Source: Ga0077527 sp945862135 (lineage in GTDB: Bacteria > Pseudomonadota > Gammaproteobacteria > Burkholderiales > SG8-41). From it: a stretch of DNA of 64,000 nt. A program made the position numbers and the translations under genes. Below are positions 8,404-17,806 of the stretch, piece after piece. Under the pieces are notes generated by a model, which had not been told where the DNA came from, made no database searches, and was given only the letters and a program-made list of their open reading frames with translations. Positions within the stretch are counted from its first letter, which is position 1, and each line of letters begins with the position of its first letter. Where the stretch lies: NCBI GenBank assembly GCA_964203275.1, contig CAXNMF010000004.1, positions 186,001 to 250,000 on the forward strand, in the 5' to 3' direction.

Positions 8404-9816
8404 TTACTTCTTCTTCGTGACCTTGATCTTCATGCCGACCATGCTCTCCGGCTTGACCCACTGGTCGAACTGCGCGCTGGTCAGGTGGCCGAGCTGGATC
8501 GCCGATTCCTTCAGCGTCAGGCCCTTCTTGTGCGCGTTCTTGGCGATCGCGGCGGCCTTGGCGTAACCGATGTAGGGGTTCAGCGCGGTCACCAGCATCA
8601 GTGATTCGCGCATCAGCTGGTCGATGCGGCCACGGTTGGGTTCGATGCCGACGGCGCAGTGTTCCTCGAAGTTTTCGCAGGCATGCGCCAGCAGGTGCGC
8701 GCTGTGCATGAAGTTGCGGATCACCATCGGGCGGAACACATTGAGTTCGAAGTTGCCCATCGAGCCGCCGACGTTGATCGCGACGTCGTTGCCGAAGACC
8801 TGGCAGCAGACCATGGTCATCGATTCGGACTGGGTCGGGTTGACCTTGCCCGGCATGATAGACGAGCCCGGTTCGTTTTCGGGGATGCTCAGCTCGCCGA
8901 TGCCGCAGCGCGGGCCGCTCGACAGCCAGCGGATGTCATTGGCGATTTTCATCAGTGCCGTTGCCAGCGTTTTCAGTGCGCCGTGGGCGCTGACCACGCC
9001 ATCGCAGGAACCCAGCGCTTCGAACTTGTTGGGCGCGGTGACAAAAGGCAGACCGGTGAGCTTTTTCAGCTGCGCGGCAACGTCTTTCGCGAATTTCGGA
9101 TGGGCGTTGAGACCGGTGCCGACGGCAGTTCCGCCGAGGGCCAGTTCGCAGAGATGCGGACGCGCGGCGTCGAGGTGTTGCAGCGCGTGGTCGAGCTGCG
9201 ACACATAACCGGAAAACTCCTGGCCCAGTGTCAGCGGCGTTGCATCCTGCAGATGGGTGCGGCCGATCTTGACGATGTTCATGAAGGACTTCGCCTTCTT
9301 GTCCAGCGTATTGCGCAGTTTTTTTACCGCGGGCTTGAGTTCCTTTTCCAGCGCGATCATCGCCGCGACGTGCATTGCCGTGGGGAAGGTGTCGTTGGAG
9401 GACTGGCCCTTGTTGACGTCGTCGTTCTCGTGCACGAGGCGCGCCGAGCCGCGTTTGCCGCCGAGCAGCTCGGAAGCACGATTCGCCAGCACTTCATTGA
9501 CGTTCATATTGGTCTGCGTGCCGGAGCCGGTCTGCCACACCACCAGCGGGAAATGGTCATTCCATTGACCGGTCAGCGCTTCGTCCGCGGCCTTGACGAT
9601 GGCGCCGCCTTTTTTCTTGTCGAGAATGCCCAGCGCCATATTGGTCAGCGCGGCGGCTTTTTTCACCAGCACCTGCGCGTGCACCACCGGCAGCGGCATG
9701 GTCTCGCCGGGGAAATGGAAGTGGTGCAGGCTGCGCTGCGTCTGCGCGCCCCACAGCATGTTGTCGGGCACGTCGATCTCGCCCATCGTGTCGTTTTCGA
9801 TGCGGAATTTGGCCAT
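8404..9816 (-). CDS. fumC: fumarate hydratase class II
   Basis: 470 aa. It interconverts fumarate and malate in the TCA cycle; this is the oxygen-stable homotetrameric class without an Fe-S cluster. The superfamily signature GSSIMPGKVNPTQ (near residues 318-330) carries the catalytic Ser loop, TGSGTQTNMNVNEV is the N-terminal substrate-binding motif, and GRTHLQDATPLTLGQEFSGY contains the catalytic His region. Length is normal for FumC. Malic enzyme follows upstream on the same strand, so both act on malate. Confidence 0.97.
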   Translation of the reverse strand: MAKFRIENDTMGEIDVPDNMLWGAQTQRSLHHFHFPGETMPLPVVHAQVLVKKAAALTNMALGILDKKKGGAIVKAADEALTGQWNDHFPLVVWQTGSGTQTNMNVNEVLANRASELLGGKRGSARLVHENDDVNKGQSSNDTFPTAMHVAAMIALEKELKPAVKKLRNTLDKKAKSFMNIVKIGRTHLQDATPLTLGQEFSGYVSQLDHALQHLDAARPHLCELALGGTAVGTGLNAHPKFAKDVAAQLKKLTGLPFVTAPNKFEALGSCDGVVSAHGALKTLATALMKIANDIRWLSSGPRCGIGELSIPENEPGSSIMPGKVNPTQSESMTMVCCQVFGNDVAINVGGSMGNFELNVFRPMVIRNFMHSAHLLAHACENFEEHCAVGIEPNRGRIDQLMRESLMLVTALNPYIGYAKAAAIAKNAHKKGLTLKESAIQLGHLTSAQFDQWVKPESMVGMKIKVTKKK

Positions 9817-9881
9817 GGTCGTCAGCTTATAAAATAGTTAATAAAAACAAATACTTATTAATATATTGGGCCTTCCTGCAG

Positions 9882-9924
9882 CCCCCTCACCCTGGCCCTC
9901 TCCCCGCAAGACTGCGGGGAGAGG
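9882..9924. repeat. GC-rich palindromic repeat, copy C
   Basis: CCCCCTCACCCTGGCCCTCT then CCCCGCAAGACTGCGGGGAGAGG. CTCTCCCCGCA pairs with TGCGGGGAGAG. It lies between the maeB stop and the fumC start, in the same orientation as copy B. Confidence 0.75.
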
Positions 9925-9967
9925 TAACATTCGCTTCATCACCACCATCTCAAATATCACAGGCATT

Positions 9968-12269
9968 TCAAATCAGCGGTTTCTGTTCACCGCGCTGCGC
10001 ACCGGCATCGACCACCGACAGCGCGGTCATGTTGACAATGCGGCGCACGGTGGATGACGGCGTGATGATGTGCACGGGCTTGGCGGCGCCGAGCAGCATC
10101 GGGCCGATGGTGATGCCGTCGCCGGCTGCGCTCTTCAGCAGGTTGAAGGAGATGTTCGCCGCGTCGAGGTTGGGCATTACCAGCAAATTCGCTGCGCCCT
10201 TCAGACGGTTGTCAGGCAGCGCGCGCAGGCGGATGTCTTCGGACAGCGCCATGTCGCCCTGCATCTCGCCTTCAACTTCGAGTGTCGGATCAAGCTGCAT
10301 CACCAGTTCCAGCGCACGGCGCATTTTCTGCGCGGTGGCGCTGTCGCTGCCGCCGAAGCTGGAGTGCGACAGCATCGCGGCTTTCGGCGTCACACCAAAG
10401 CGGCGGATCTCTTCGGCAGCGAGGATGGTCGATTCGGCGATCTGCTCGGCGGTCGGATCAAACGTGACATAGGTATCGCAGATGAACACCGTGCCCTTGG
10501 GCAGCAGCAGCGTGTTCATAGCCGAATAATGGTTCACACCGGGGCGGCGGCCGATGACCTGGTCAATCAAACGGAGGTGGCGACCGTATTGCCCGAGGAC
10601 ACCGCAGAGCATCGCATCGGCATCGCCCATGTGCAGCATCATCGCGCCGATCAGTGTCGGCCGGCGGCGCATGTCGAGCTTGGCCAGTTCCGCGGAAATG
10701 CCCTTGCGTTTGGTCAGGCGGTGATATTCAGTCCAGTAGTCGCGGTAGCGCGGATCGTTGTTGGGATCAATGACCACGTAATGCTTGTCGCGCTGCAGCC
10801 GCAGTCCGAGGCGCTCGATGCGCGTCTCGATGACATTCGGACGGCCGATCAGGAACGGACGTGCGAGGCCTTCATCAACCACCTGCTGCGCCGCGCGCAG
10901 GAAACGTTCTTCCTCGCCTTCGGCATACACCACACGCTTCGGCGATTTCTTCGCCGCAGCGAACACCGAACGCATGATGTGGCCAGACTGGTAAACAAAG
11001 CGGTTGAGGCGATCTTTGTAGGCGTCGAAGTCGGTGATCGGCCGCGTCGCCACACCGCTGTCCATCGCGGCCTTGGCCACAGCCGGCGCGACGTGTTCGA
11101 TCAGGCGCGGATCAAAAGGTTTGGGGATCAGGTAGTCAGCGCCGAACTTCAGGTCCTGCTCGCCGTAGGCGGCGGCGACGATGTCCGACTGCTCAGCCTG
11201 GGCCAGCGCGGCAATCGCGTTGACCGCGGCGATTTCCATTTCGCGGTTGATGGTGGTCGCGCCGACATCCAATGCGCCACGGAAAATGAACGGGAAGCAC
11301 AACACGTTGTTGACTTGGTTCGGGTAATCCGAACGGCCCGTGGCCATCACCGCATCCGGGCGCACTTCTTTCACCAGCTCGGGCAGGATTTCCGGTTCCG
11401 GATTGGCCAGCGCGAGGATCAGCGGACGGTCCGCCATCTGCTTGACCATCTCCGGCTTGAGCACCTTGCCCGCTGACAGGCCAAGGAAGGCATCGGCGCC
11501 GGCCATCACGTCGCCGAGCTGGCGCGCATCGGTTTCAATGGCGTAACGCGCCTTGTCGTGGATCCATCAGTTCGGCACGGCCCTTGTAGACCACGCCGAC
11601 GATGTCGGTGACGGTGATGTTTTCTTTTTTCAGGCCCAGCGATACCAGCAGATCCAGACAGGCCAATGCCGCGGCGCCCGCGCCGGACACCACGAGCTTG
11701 ATTTTGGAAATGTCCTTGCCGACAACCTTGAGCCCGTTGGTGAAGCGCGGCGCTGACGGTGATCGCGGTGCCGTGCTGGTCGTCGTGGAACACGGGGATC
11801 TTGCATGCGCTCGCGCAATTCGCGCTCGACGATAGAAGCACTCCGGCGCCTTGATGTCTTCGAGATTGATGCCGCCGAAAGTCGGTTCCAGCGCGGCAAT
11901 GACTTCCACCAGCCGGTGCGGATCCTGTTCGTTGATTTCGATATCGAAGACGTCGATGCCGGCAAACTTCTTGAACAGCACCGCCTTGCCTTCCATCACC
12001 GGCTTCGAGGCCAGCGGCCCGATGTTGCCAAGGCCCAGCACGGCAGTGCCGTTGGTGATGACGGCCACCAGATTGCCGCGCGCCGTGTAATTGCTGACTT
12101 CAGCAGGATGGGCGGCAATTTCTTCGCAGACTTTGGCGACGCCGGGGGTGTAGGCCAGCGCGAGGTCGCGCTGATTGACCAGCCCCTTGGTCGGCGTGAC
12201 GGCGATCTTGCCCGGCACGGGATAACGGTGATATTCGAGGGCTGCTTTGCGCAGTTGCTCTTCAGGCAT
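9968..12269 (-). pseudogene. maeB: NADP-dependent malic enzyme with phosphotransacetylase-like domain, frameshifted (four indels; sequencing error likely)
   Basis: It oxidatively decarboxylates malate to pyruvate with NADP. From the ATG at 12269 (MPEEQLRKAALEYHRYPVPG; AAGGCGGA upstream) the frame is normal to APECFY. There, two bases are missing near 11832, one base is inserted near 11803, one near 11743 and one near 11559. Past these the frame is clean through VMAGADAFLGLSAG and the full C-terminal phosphate acetyltransferase-like domain. Net change is +1 base; repaired, the protein would be about 766 aa, the usual MaeB length. All damage falls in 276 bp and both sides are well conserved, which fits assembly error better than decay. 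Confidence 0.9.
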
Positions 12270-12518
12270 TGCGGAATCCGCCTTTCGGAAAATTCGTTCA
12301 CGCAGCCTCTGCTGCGCGGGAGCGGGATTATACCGTAGCCCCCTTACCCGCCCGGTTTGCGGAACGTTGACTATTTCCGCACTACGAAGAAGCACCACAC
12401 TCGAGGAAGCACCGGCGCAGTGCCGACAACAGGCAGGCCGCGCCGCAATTACCGCTGTAACGGCCCTGAAACACTGTGGCACAGGAATTGCAGCGTGGGC
12501 ATGCAGGAGATCGCGCCC

Positions 12519-13529
12519 ATGAAATTAATGACATTCCACCGTTCACTCCCGATCACGGAGCGCCTTATTCGCGCAGCGCTGTGCCTGATCGTCTTCGCAG
12601 TGCTGGCTGTATCGCCACTGTTCGCCGCTGATTTCCCGAAAAAACCGGTACGCTTGATCATTCCCTTCCCGCCGGGCGGCGCCTCTGATTACGTCGGCCG
12701 CGCCGTGGGCCAGTCTTTATCGGAGATGTGGGGGCAAACCGTTGTCGTCGATAACCGCGGCGGCGCCGGCGCCACCATCGGCACCGGTCTGGTGGCGAAA
12801 AGCCCGCCCGACGGTTACACGCTGCTGATGGGCGTCAACGCCGGTGTGGTCATCGCACCCAGCGTGTATCCCGATCTTCAATACGATCCGCGAAAGGACC
12901 TGATGGCACTGTCCTCGTTTGCGCTGTCGCCGCAGTTGCTGGTGGTCACCAACGGCCTGCCGGTGAAATCGGTCAAGGAATTGATTGCGCTCGGCAAGGC
13001 CAAGCCCGGCCAATTGTCCTATGCCTCTTCCGGCAACGGCGCGTTGCCGCATCTTGCCGCAGCGATGTTCAACATGATGACCGGCATCAATGCCGTGCAT
13101 GTGCCGTACAAGGGCAGCGGCCCGGCCCTGCCCGACCTGATCGCGGGGCGCACCCAATACATGATCGACATCATCGTTTCGGCATTGCCGCAGGTGCAGA
13201 GCGGGAAATTGCGCGCGCTGGCGGTCACCACCACCAAACGTTATCCCACGCTGCCGGAAATCCCGACGGTTGCCGAAAACGGATTGCCCGGATACGAGGC
13301 TGCGCAGTGGTATGGCCTGTTCGCGCCGGCGGGAACGCCGGGGCCGGTCAGCAAAAAAATCGAGGCCGACGTCGCGAAACTGATGGACAACAAAACTTTA
13401 CGCAGCGGTCTGTCGCAGCGCGGTGCGGAAATGATGTATGGTAATTCCGTGCAGTTTTCTGCAGTGGTCAAACAGGACATCGAAAAATGGGCGAAGGTGG
13501 TCAAGGAGACCGGCGCCCGCGCCGACTGA
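12519..13529 (+). CDS. tripartite tricarboxylate transporter substrate-binding protein (Bug family)
   Basis: 336 aa periplasmic receptor. The start ATG at 12519 has AGGAGA 9 nt upstream. A signal peptide ends around LFAADFPKKPVRLIIPFPPG; the last part, with GGASDYVGRAV after it, is the Bug family hallmark. Later landmarks are VDNRGGAGATIGT and VPYKGSGPALPDL. No TctA/TctB membrane subunits are nearby, as is common for orphan Bug genes in Burkholderiales, so the ligand is not predictable. It diverges from maeB. Confidence 0.93.
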   Translation: MKLMTFHRSLPITERLIRAALCLIVFAVLAVSPLFAADFPKKPVRLIIPFPPGGASDYVGRAVGQSLSEMWGQTVVVDNRGGAGATIGTGLVAKSPPDGYTLLMGVNAGVVIAPSVYPDLQYDPRKDLMALSSFALSPQLLVVTNGLPVKSVKELIALGKAKPGQLSYASSGNGALPHLAAAMFNMMTGINAVHVPYKGSGPALPDLIAGRTQYMIDIIVSALPQVQSGKLRALAVTTTKRYPTLPEIPTVAENGLPGYEAAQWYGLFAPAGTPGPVSKKIEADVAKLMDNKTLRSGLSQRGAEMMYGNSVQFSAVVKQDIEKWAKVVKETGARAD

Positions 13530-13565
13530 AGCGCAGATTTGCGGATTGAGGATCAAGGGGGAGCC

Positions 13566-13931
13566 GTGGAAATCAATATTCCGGATGTCGTTGCGGAAGT
13601 CACCGCCGCATTCGATCGGTACGAGCAGGCGCTGGTCAACAACGACGTCGCGGTGCTGGATGAACTGTTCTGGCACAGTCCGCACACGGTGCGTTACGGC
13701 GCCGGCGAACTGCTCTACGGCCATGAAGAAATCGCGCGCTTCCGTTCGGCACGGTCTCCGACGGGACTGGCGCGGACTGTGCAACGCACGGTCATCACCA
13801 CCTTCGGCCGCGACTGCGCCACCGCCAGCATCCACTTCGACCGCGGCGGACGCATCGGGCGGCAGATGCAGACCTGGGTGCGCCTGCCCGAGGGTTGGCG
13901 CGTAGTGGCCGCCCATGTGAGCATGATGTAG
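13566..13931 (+). CDS. AtzH-like/DUF3225 protein, HpxZ family
   Basis: 121 aa, SnoaL/NTF2-like fold. The sequence from INIPDVVAEVTAAFDRYEQA through LDELFWHSPHTVRYGAGELL to WVRLPEGWRVVAAHVSMM matches the oxalurate-catabolism HpxZ and AtzH-like family. The GTG at 13566 follows AGGGGGA and gives the family N-terminus; a TTG at 13539 is less likely. Amidohydrolase partners of HpxZ are not present nearby, so the pathway is unclear. The TAG stop overlaps the first bases of the MITE-like element. Confidence 0.8.
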   Translation: MEINIPDVVAEVTAAFDRYEQALVNNDVAVLDELFWHSPHTVRYGAGELLYGHEEIARFRSARSPTGLARTVQRTVITTFGRDCATASIHFDRGGRIGRQMQTWVRLPEGWRVVAAHVSMM

Positions 13932-14089
13932 AACCCGTCTCAAAAACGCCTGCGCTTGTCAGGACTGCGTTGCCCGCTGCGGTTCTCCCGCCTCATCATC
14001 CCAAGTCTTACCATCACGGTAATGTCTCGTCGAAGCCTCGCGGGCGCCTGGTCCCGACTGCGCTCGGCAGGTTTTTGAAACGGGTTCTA
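13929..14089. mobile_element. MITE-like element (161 bp) with terminal inverted repeats
   Basis: The left end TAGAACCCGTCTCAAAAAC and the inverted right end TAGAACCCGTTTCAAAAAC match at 18 of 19 bases. The match continues as GC-CTGC versus CTGC after a 2-bp gap. There is no coding capacity inside. The ends begin and finish with TA, which could be the target dinucleotide. The family is not recognised with certainty. The left end provides the stop codon of the HpxZ-like gene. Confidence 0.65.
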
Positions 14090-14168
14090 GCCGCGCGGCC
14101 TTTGTGCTAACGTTGCGCTGCTTTTTTGCAGCGTTGTTTTGCTGACTTAATACCGCAACGTAAATTCC

Positions 14169-15134
14169 ATGGCCCAAGCTTCTTCCGGCGTGCGCGCCGA
14201 ACTTTATCCCGAGATCGAACCCTACAACGCCGGCATGCTCACGCTCGACGGCCGGCATCGCATGTATTTCGAGGAGTCGGGCAATCCCAAGGGCGCACCG
14301 GTGCTGTTCCTGCACGGCGGCCCGGGCGCCGGTGCAGCACCGTCGCATCGCCGTTTTTTTGATCCGGCGCATTACCGCATTGTCATTTTCGACCAGCGCG
14401 GCGCGGGACGTTCAACACCGCTGGGCGAGATCACCGACAACACGACACCGCTGCTGGTCGCCGACATTGAAAAACTGCGTGAGCATCTCGGCATCAAACA
14501 ATGGCTGGTGTTCGGCGGCTCCTGGGGCAGCACGCTGGCGCTGGCCTATGCGGAATTCCATCCTGAGCGCTGCACCGGGCTGATCCTGCGCGGCATTTTC
14601 CTGTGTCGCAAAAGCGAGATCGACTGGTTCCTTTACGGCCTGCGCAATATTTTTCCGGAAGCGTGGCGCGCGTTCACTGATCCGATTCCCGCAGCGGAAC
14701 GCGGCGACCTGCTCACGGCCTATCACCGCCGGCTGACTGATCCCGATCCGGCGGTGCATTTGCCGGCGGCCCGCGCCTGGGGCATCTATGAAGGTTCGTG
14801 TTCGACGTTGCTGCCGAGCCCGGAAACCGTGGCCTACTTCGCCGGAGATGTGGTGTCGCTCGGACTCGCGCGCATCGAAGCGCATTATTTCAAGCACGAT
14901 ATTTTCCTGCCGGAAAATTCACTGCTCGCCAATGTCGATCGCATCCGCAAGATTCCGGGTGTGATCGTGCAGGGCCGTTATGACGCAGTCTGCCCCATCG
15001 TGTCGGCCGACGATCTGCACCGCGTCTGGCCTGAAGCGGAGTACCACATCATTCCCGATGCCGGCCATTCGGCATGGGAGCCCGGCATCTGCGCAGCGCT
15101 GGTCCGCGCCTGCGAACAATTCAAAAAACTTTAA
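14169..15134 (+). CDS. pip: proline iminopeptidase (prolyl aminopeptidase, S33)
   Basis: 321 aa cytoplasmic alpha/beta hydrolase that releases N-terminal proline. Motifs: LFLHGGPGAG (oxyanion HGGPG) near residues 42-51, DQRGAGRSTP near 76-85, the nucleophile elbow GGSWGST near 115-121, and the catalytic His in DAGHSAWEPG near the C-terminus. Length and motif order are those of the Xanthomonas/Neisseria-type enzyme. It is the first intact gene after the MITE-like element and is followed 30 bp later by the FAH-family gene. Confidence 0.93.
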   Translation: MAQASSGVRAELYPEIEPYNAGMLTLDGRHRMYFEESGNPKGAPVLFLHGGPGAGAAPSHRRFFDPAHYRIVIFDQRGAGRSTPLGEITDNTTPLLVADIEKLREHLGIKQWLVFGGSWGSTLALAYAEFHPERCTGLILRGIFLCRKSEIDWFLYGLRNIFPEAWRAFTDPIPAAERGDLLTAYHRRLTDPDPAVHLPAARAWGIYEGSCSTLLPSPETVAYFAGDVVSLGLARIEAHYFKHDIFLPENSLLANVDRIRKIPGVIVQGRYDAVCPIVSADDLHRVWPEAEYHIIPDAGHSAWEPGICAALVRACEQFKKL

Positions 15135-15164
15135 TAACATTCAACATCATCAAGGGAGAATGCA

Positions 15165-16079
15165 ATGAAACTGGTCACCTACTCCGCGGGCAAACGCGCC
15201 CCGTCCACCATCGGTGTCATCGCCGCTGACGGCAGCATCATCGATCTCGCGACCGCCGCGAAAAAGGCGCGCGTCAAACTGCCCTTCGCCGCCAATGACA
15301 TGATCGGCCTGGTCACCGCCGGCAAAAGCGGCCTCGCGCTGGTGAAAAAAGCGATTACCGGCGTGAAAACCGGCCACCACAAAATGAACAAGATCACGCT
15401 TCACGCGCCGATTCCGCGTCCGCGCAAAAACGTGTTCTGCGTCGGCTGGAACTATGTCGAGCATTTCGAGGAAGGCGCGAAGGCTCGTCCGCATGTGACG
15501 GAACTGCCCAAGCACCCGGCCTTCTTCACCAAGCAGCCGCTGTCGGTGAACAGCCCCTACGGTGAAGTGCCCTCGCACCCCGGCGTCACCGAAAAGCTCG
15601 ACTGGGAAGTCGAAATGGCCGTCGTCATCGGCAAGCCCGGCCGCAACATCAAGGAAGCCGATGCGATGAAACACATCTTCGGCTACATGATCGCCAACGA
15701 CGTGTCGGCGCGCGAAGTGCAGCGCCAGCACGGCCAGCAGTGGTTCAAGGGCAAGAGCCTCGACGGCCACTGCCCGATGGGCCCGTGGATCACCACGGCG
15801 GATGAAGTCAAAAACCCGCAGAACCTGCGCATCACCTGCCGCGTCAACGGTGTGACCAAGCAGGATTCGAACACCAGCTATATGTATTTCAAGATTCCGC
15901 GCCTGCTTGCCGAACTCTCGGCCGGTCTGACGCTGGAATCGGGCGACCTGTTCCTGACCGGCACCCCCGCCGGCGTCGGCCATGCGCGCAACCCGCCGGA
16001 ATTCATGAAGGCCGGCGACATCCTCGAAACGGAAGTCGAGGGTCTGGGCCTGCTGCGCAACAAGATCGGCGCCAAATAA
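15165..16079 (+). CDS. fumarylacetoacetate hydrolase family protein
   Basis: 304 aa. The FAH C-terminal catalytic fold is recognised by FCVGWNYVEHFEEGAKARP, the metal-binding EKLDWEVEMAVVIGKPGRNI, FGYMIANDVSAREVQ, and LFLTGTPAGVGHARNPPEF. Family members hydrolyse or decarboxylate 2-oxo-3-enoate type compounds in aromatic catabolism. No ring-cleavage genes are adjacent, so the substrate is unknown. A good GGGAGA ribosome-binding site precedes the ATG. Confidence 0.93.
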   Translation: MKLVTYSAGKRAPSTIGVIAADGSIIDLATAAKKARVKLPFAANDMIGLVTAGKSGLALVKKAITGVKTGHHKMNKITLHAPIPRPRKNVFCVGWNYVEHFEEGAKARPHVTELPKHPAFFTKQPLSVNSPYGEVPSHPGVTEKLDWEVEMAVVIGKPGRNIKEADAMKHIFGYMIANDVSAREVQRQHGQQWFKGKSLDGHCPMGPWITTADEVKNPQNLRITCRVNGVTKQDSNTSYMYFKIPRLLAELSAGLTLESGDLFLTGTPAGVGHARNPPEFMKAGDILETEVEGLGLLRNKIGAK

Positions 16080-16177
16080 GCCGGCAACCGCAGTAAAAAC
16101 GTTTCCGCAATATGGCCGCTGCGTTGAGTGCAGCGGCCGGGCGGCGTAGCATGGCCCCTCTGTCTGGAGGAACCCCC

Positions 16178-17074
16178 ATGGATACACCGCAAAAAAACAA
16201 TGTCACCGTCATCCCCACCGGCGCTGCGCTCGGCGCCGACGTGGTGGGTATCGACCTGTCGAAACCGCTGTCGGATGAAACCTTCCGCCAGATCGAAGAT
16301 GCCTGGCACACGCATCTGGTGCTGCGCTTCCGCGGCCAGCAACTCGATGACCCCGCACTGCTCGCCTTCGGCCAGCGCTTCGGCGAACTGGATTCAGCGC
16401 CGATCCATGCCGGCAAGGACGTGGTCAATCCCTTCCCGCAGATCACCGTAATGTCGAACATCAAGGTCGACGGCAAACCCATCGGCAACCTCGGTCACTA
16501 CGAAGCCGTGTGGCATACCGACATGTCATACAACGACTTGGCACCGATCGGCAGCCTGCTCTATTCACTGGAAGTACCACCCGCCGGCGGCAACACCGGA
16601 TTCTCGAATATGTACAAGGCCTGGGACACACTGCCCGATGCATTGAAAAAGCAGGTGCTCGGCCGCTTCTGCCGCCACGACTCCAGCCGCAACAGCGCCG
16701 GTGAACTGCGCAAGGGTTTTGCTGAAGTGAGCGACCCGCGCGATGCGCCGGGTGCGATGCATCCGCTGGTGCGCACGCACGAAAAAACCCACCGCAACTG
16801 CCTGTTCCTCGGCCGCCGCCACAATTCCTACGTGATTGGCCTGCCACTCGACGAAAGCGAAGACCTGCTCAATCAGCTATGGGCACACGCCACCAAAGCG
16901 GAATTCGAGTGGTATCAGGTGTGGAAAGTCGGTGATTTGGTGATGTGGGACAACCGCTGCGCGATGCATCGTCGCGATGCTTTTGATCCGGAGTCGAGAA
17001 GGTTGATGCACCGGACACAGATTAAAGGTGGAAAGCCGTTCTTTGATCCCAAAACCCTGGATCTGCGGGCTTAA
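16178..17074 (+). CDS. TauD/TfdA family Fe(II)/2-oxoglutarate dioxygenase
   Basis: 298 aa. The ATG at 16178 has GGAGG 7 nt upstream. The facial triad is visible: HTD in YEAVWHTDMSYND (near residues 112-114) and the distal His in NRCAMHRRDAFDP near 264-268; the 2-oxoglutarate-binding Arg is probably in SRRLMHRTQIKG. Related enzymes act on taurine, 2,4-D or other acids; the substrate is not assigned. It ends at a strong hairpin terminator. Confidence 0.9.
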   Translation: MDTPQKNNVTVIPTGAALGADVVGIDLSKPLSDETFRQIEDAWHTHLVLRFRGQQLDDPALLAFGQRFGELDSAPIHAGKDVVNPFPQITVMSNIKVDGKPIGNLGHYEAVWHTDMSYNDLAPIGSLLYSLEVPPAGGNTGFSNMYKAWDTLPDALKKQVLGRFCRHDSSRNSAGELRKGFAEVSDPRDAPGAMHPLVRTHEKTHRNCLFLGRRHNSYVIGLPLDESEDLLNQLWAHATKAEFEWYQVWKVGDLVMWDNRCAMHRRDAFDPESRRLMHRTQIKGGKPFFDPKTLDLRA

Positions 17075-17094
17075 AACTTCAGGCCCTGAAATAC

Positions 17095-17123
17095 AAACGC
17101 CGGTTTAATCCGGCGTTTTTTTT
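17095..17123 (+). terminator. intrinsic terminator between convergent genes
   Basis: AAACGCCGG, loop TTTAAT, CCGGCGTTT, then a run of eight T on the plus strand. It terminates the TauD-family gene. The PhaM-family stop codon on the other strand falls in the loop. Confidence 0.85.
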
Positions 17124-17383
17124 ACGCTGTCCGCCGCAGCCTTGCCCGCTGCCTGCAAACTTTCCAGCCCCGCACGCTGCATCTCCAGCGTCTTGATGGT
17201 CATCTGCACAAAGCCGGTGTTCATCGTCAGCCAGGTTTCAACGGCTTTGAGTTCGGCGATTTTTTTGTCGAGATCTTCGACATTCATCGTCGGCGCAATC
17301 ATGCCGGGAATGGGGAAGCCCATGGGGTTCCACATCTTCTGCATGAACTCGAAAAAATCCTTGGGCATTTCCTGCTCGGCCAT
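17105..17383 (-). CDS. PhaM-family polyhydroxyalkanoate granule regulatory protein
   Basis: 92 aa. The core NVEDLDKKIAELKAVETWLT is the PhaM family motif, followed by MNTGFVQMTIKTLEMQRAGL and an amphipathic tail ending in Lys residues. PhaM proteins bind PHB synthase, DNA and the granule surface. This copy is short and lacks the long Lys-rich C-terminus of Cupriavidus PhaM. It hints that the host stores PHA; no phaCAB genes are in the window. Confidence 0.75.
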   Translation of the reverse strand: MAEQEMPKDFFEFMQKMWNPMGFPIPGMIAPTMNVEDLDKKIAELKAVETWLTMNTGFVQMTIKTLEMQRAGLESLQAAGKAAADSVKKTPD

Positions 17384-17422
17384 GGCGTGCTCCCGTTGGG
17401 TGTGCAGCCATTATAGGGGTCG

Positions 17423-17794
17423 TCAGGCCGCTTCGATGCGGATCGTGTCGCCGTCTTTTGCAGTGTTCAGCGCCGAGGCGTCGCCGCGGATGCGGCCGAG
17501 CACGCTGCAGGGGCTGACCAGACGGCATTCATCGCCGTGTGATGCGGGGGTGCGGCCCCAGGGCAGTGCCAGTGCACTGCCGTTAACCCAGAAACAGACG
17601 GTGCCGGGTTCAACAACCTGTTGCGCGCCCGGCTCAAGCGCGGCTTTTATCGGCAACGTGAAATAGACTTCATCGCCCCAGGTGTTGACGATCGACTCGC
17701 AGGGCAATGCGGCCAGCAGCTTGTCGACCGTCGGCCCCGGGTTCAGGTCGGCAATGACCGAACCCGCGGGCCAGACGATGCGGATGCCGGCCAT
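17423..17794 (-). CDS. cyclophilin-like fold protein (DUF369-type)
   Basis: 123 aa, mostly beta. NTWGDEVYFTLPIKAALEPG near residues 37-56 and VEPGTVCFWVNGSALALPWG near 61-80 match the cyclophilin-like small beta-barrel family. SPCSVLGRIRGDASAL follows. The family has no established activity. It lies 12 bp downstream of the lytic transglycosylase stop, on the same strand. Confidence 0.7.
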   Translation of the reverse strand: MAGIRIVWPAGSVIADLNPGPTVDKLLAALPCESIVNTWGDEVYFTLPIKAALEPGAQQVVEPGTVCFWVNGSALALPWGRTPASHGDECRLVSPCSVLGRIRGDASALNTAKDGDTIRIEAA

Positions 17795-17806
17795 GCCGTC
17801 CGTGGA

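Noticed and set aside
10070..11476. 468-codon plus-strand open frame over maeB
   Set aside because: It mirrors the malic enzyme/phosphotransacetylase coding strand; it has no domain and no ribosome-binding site.
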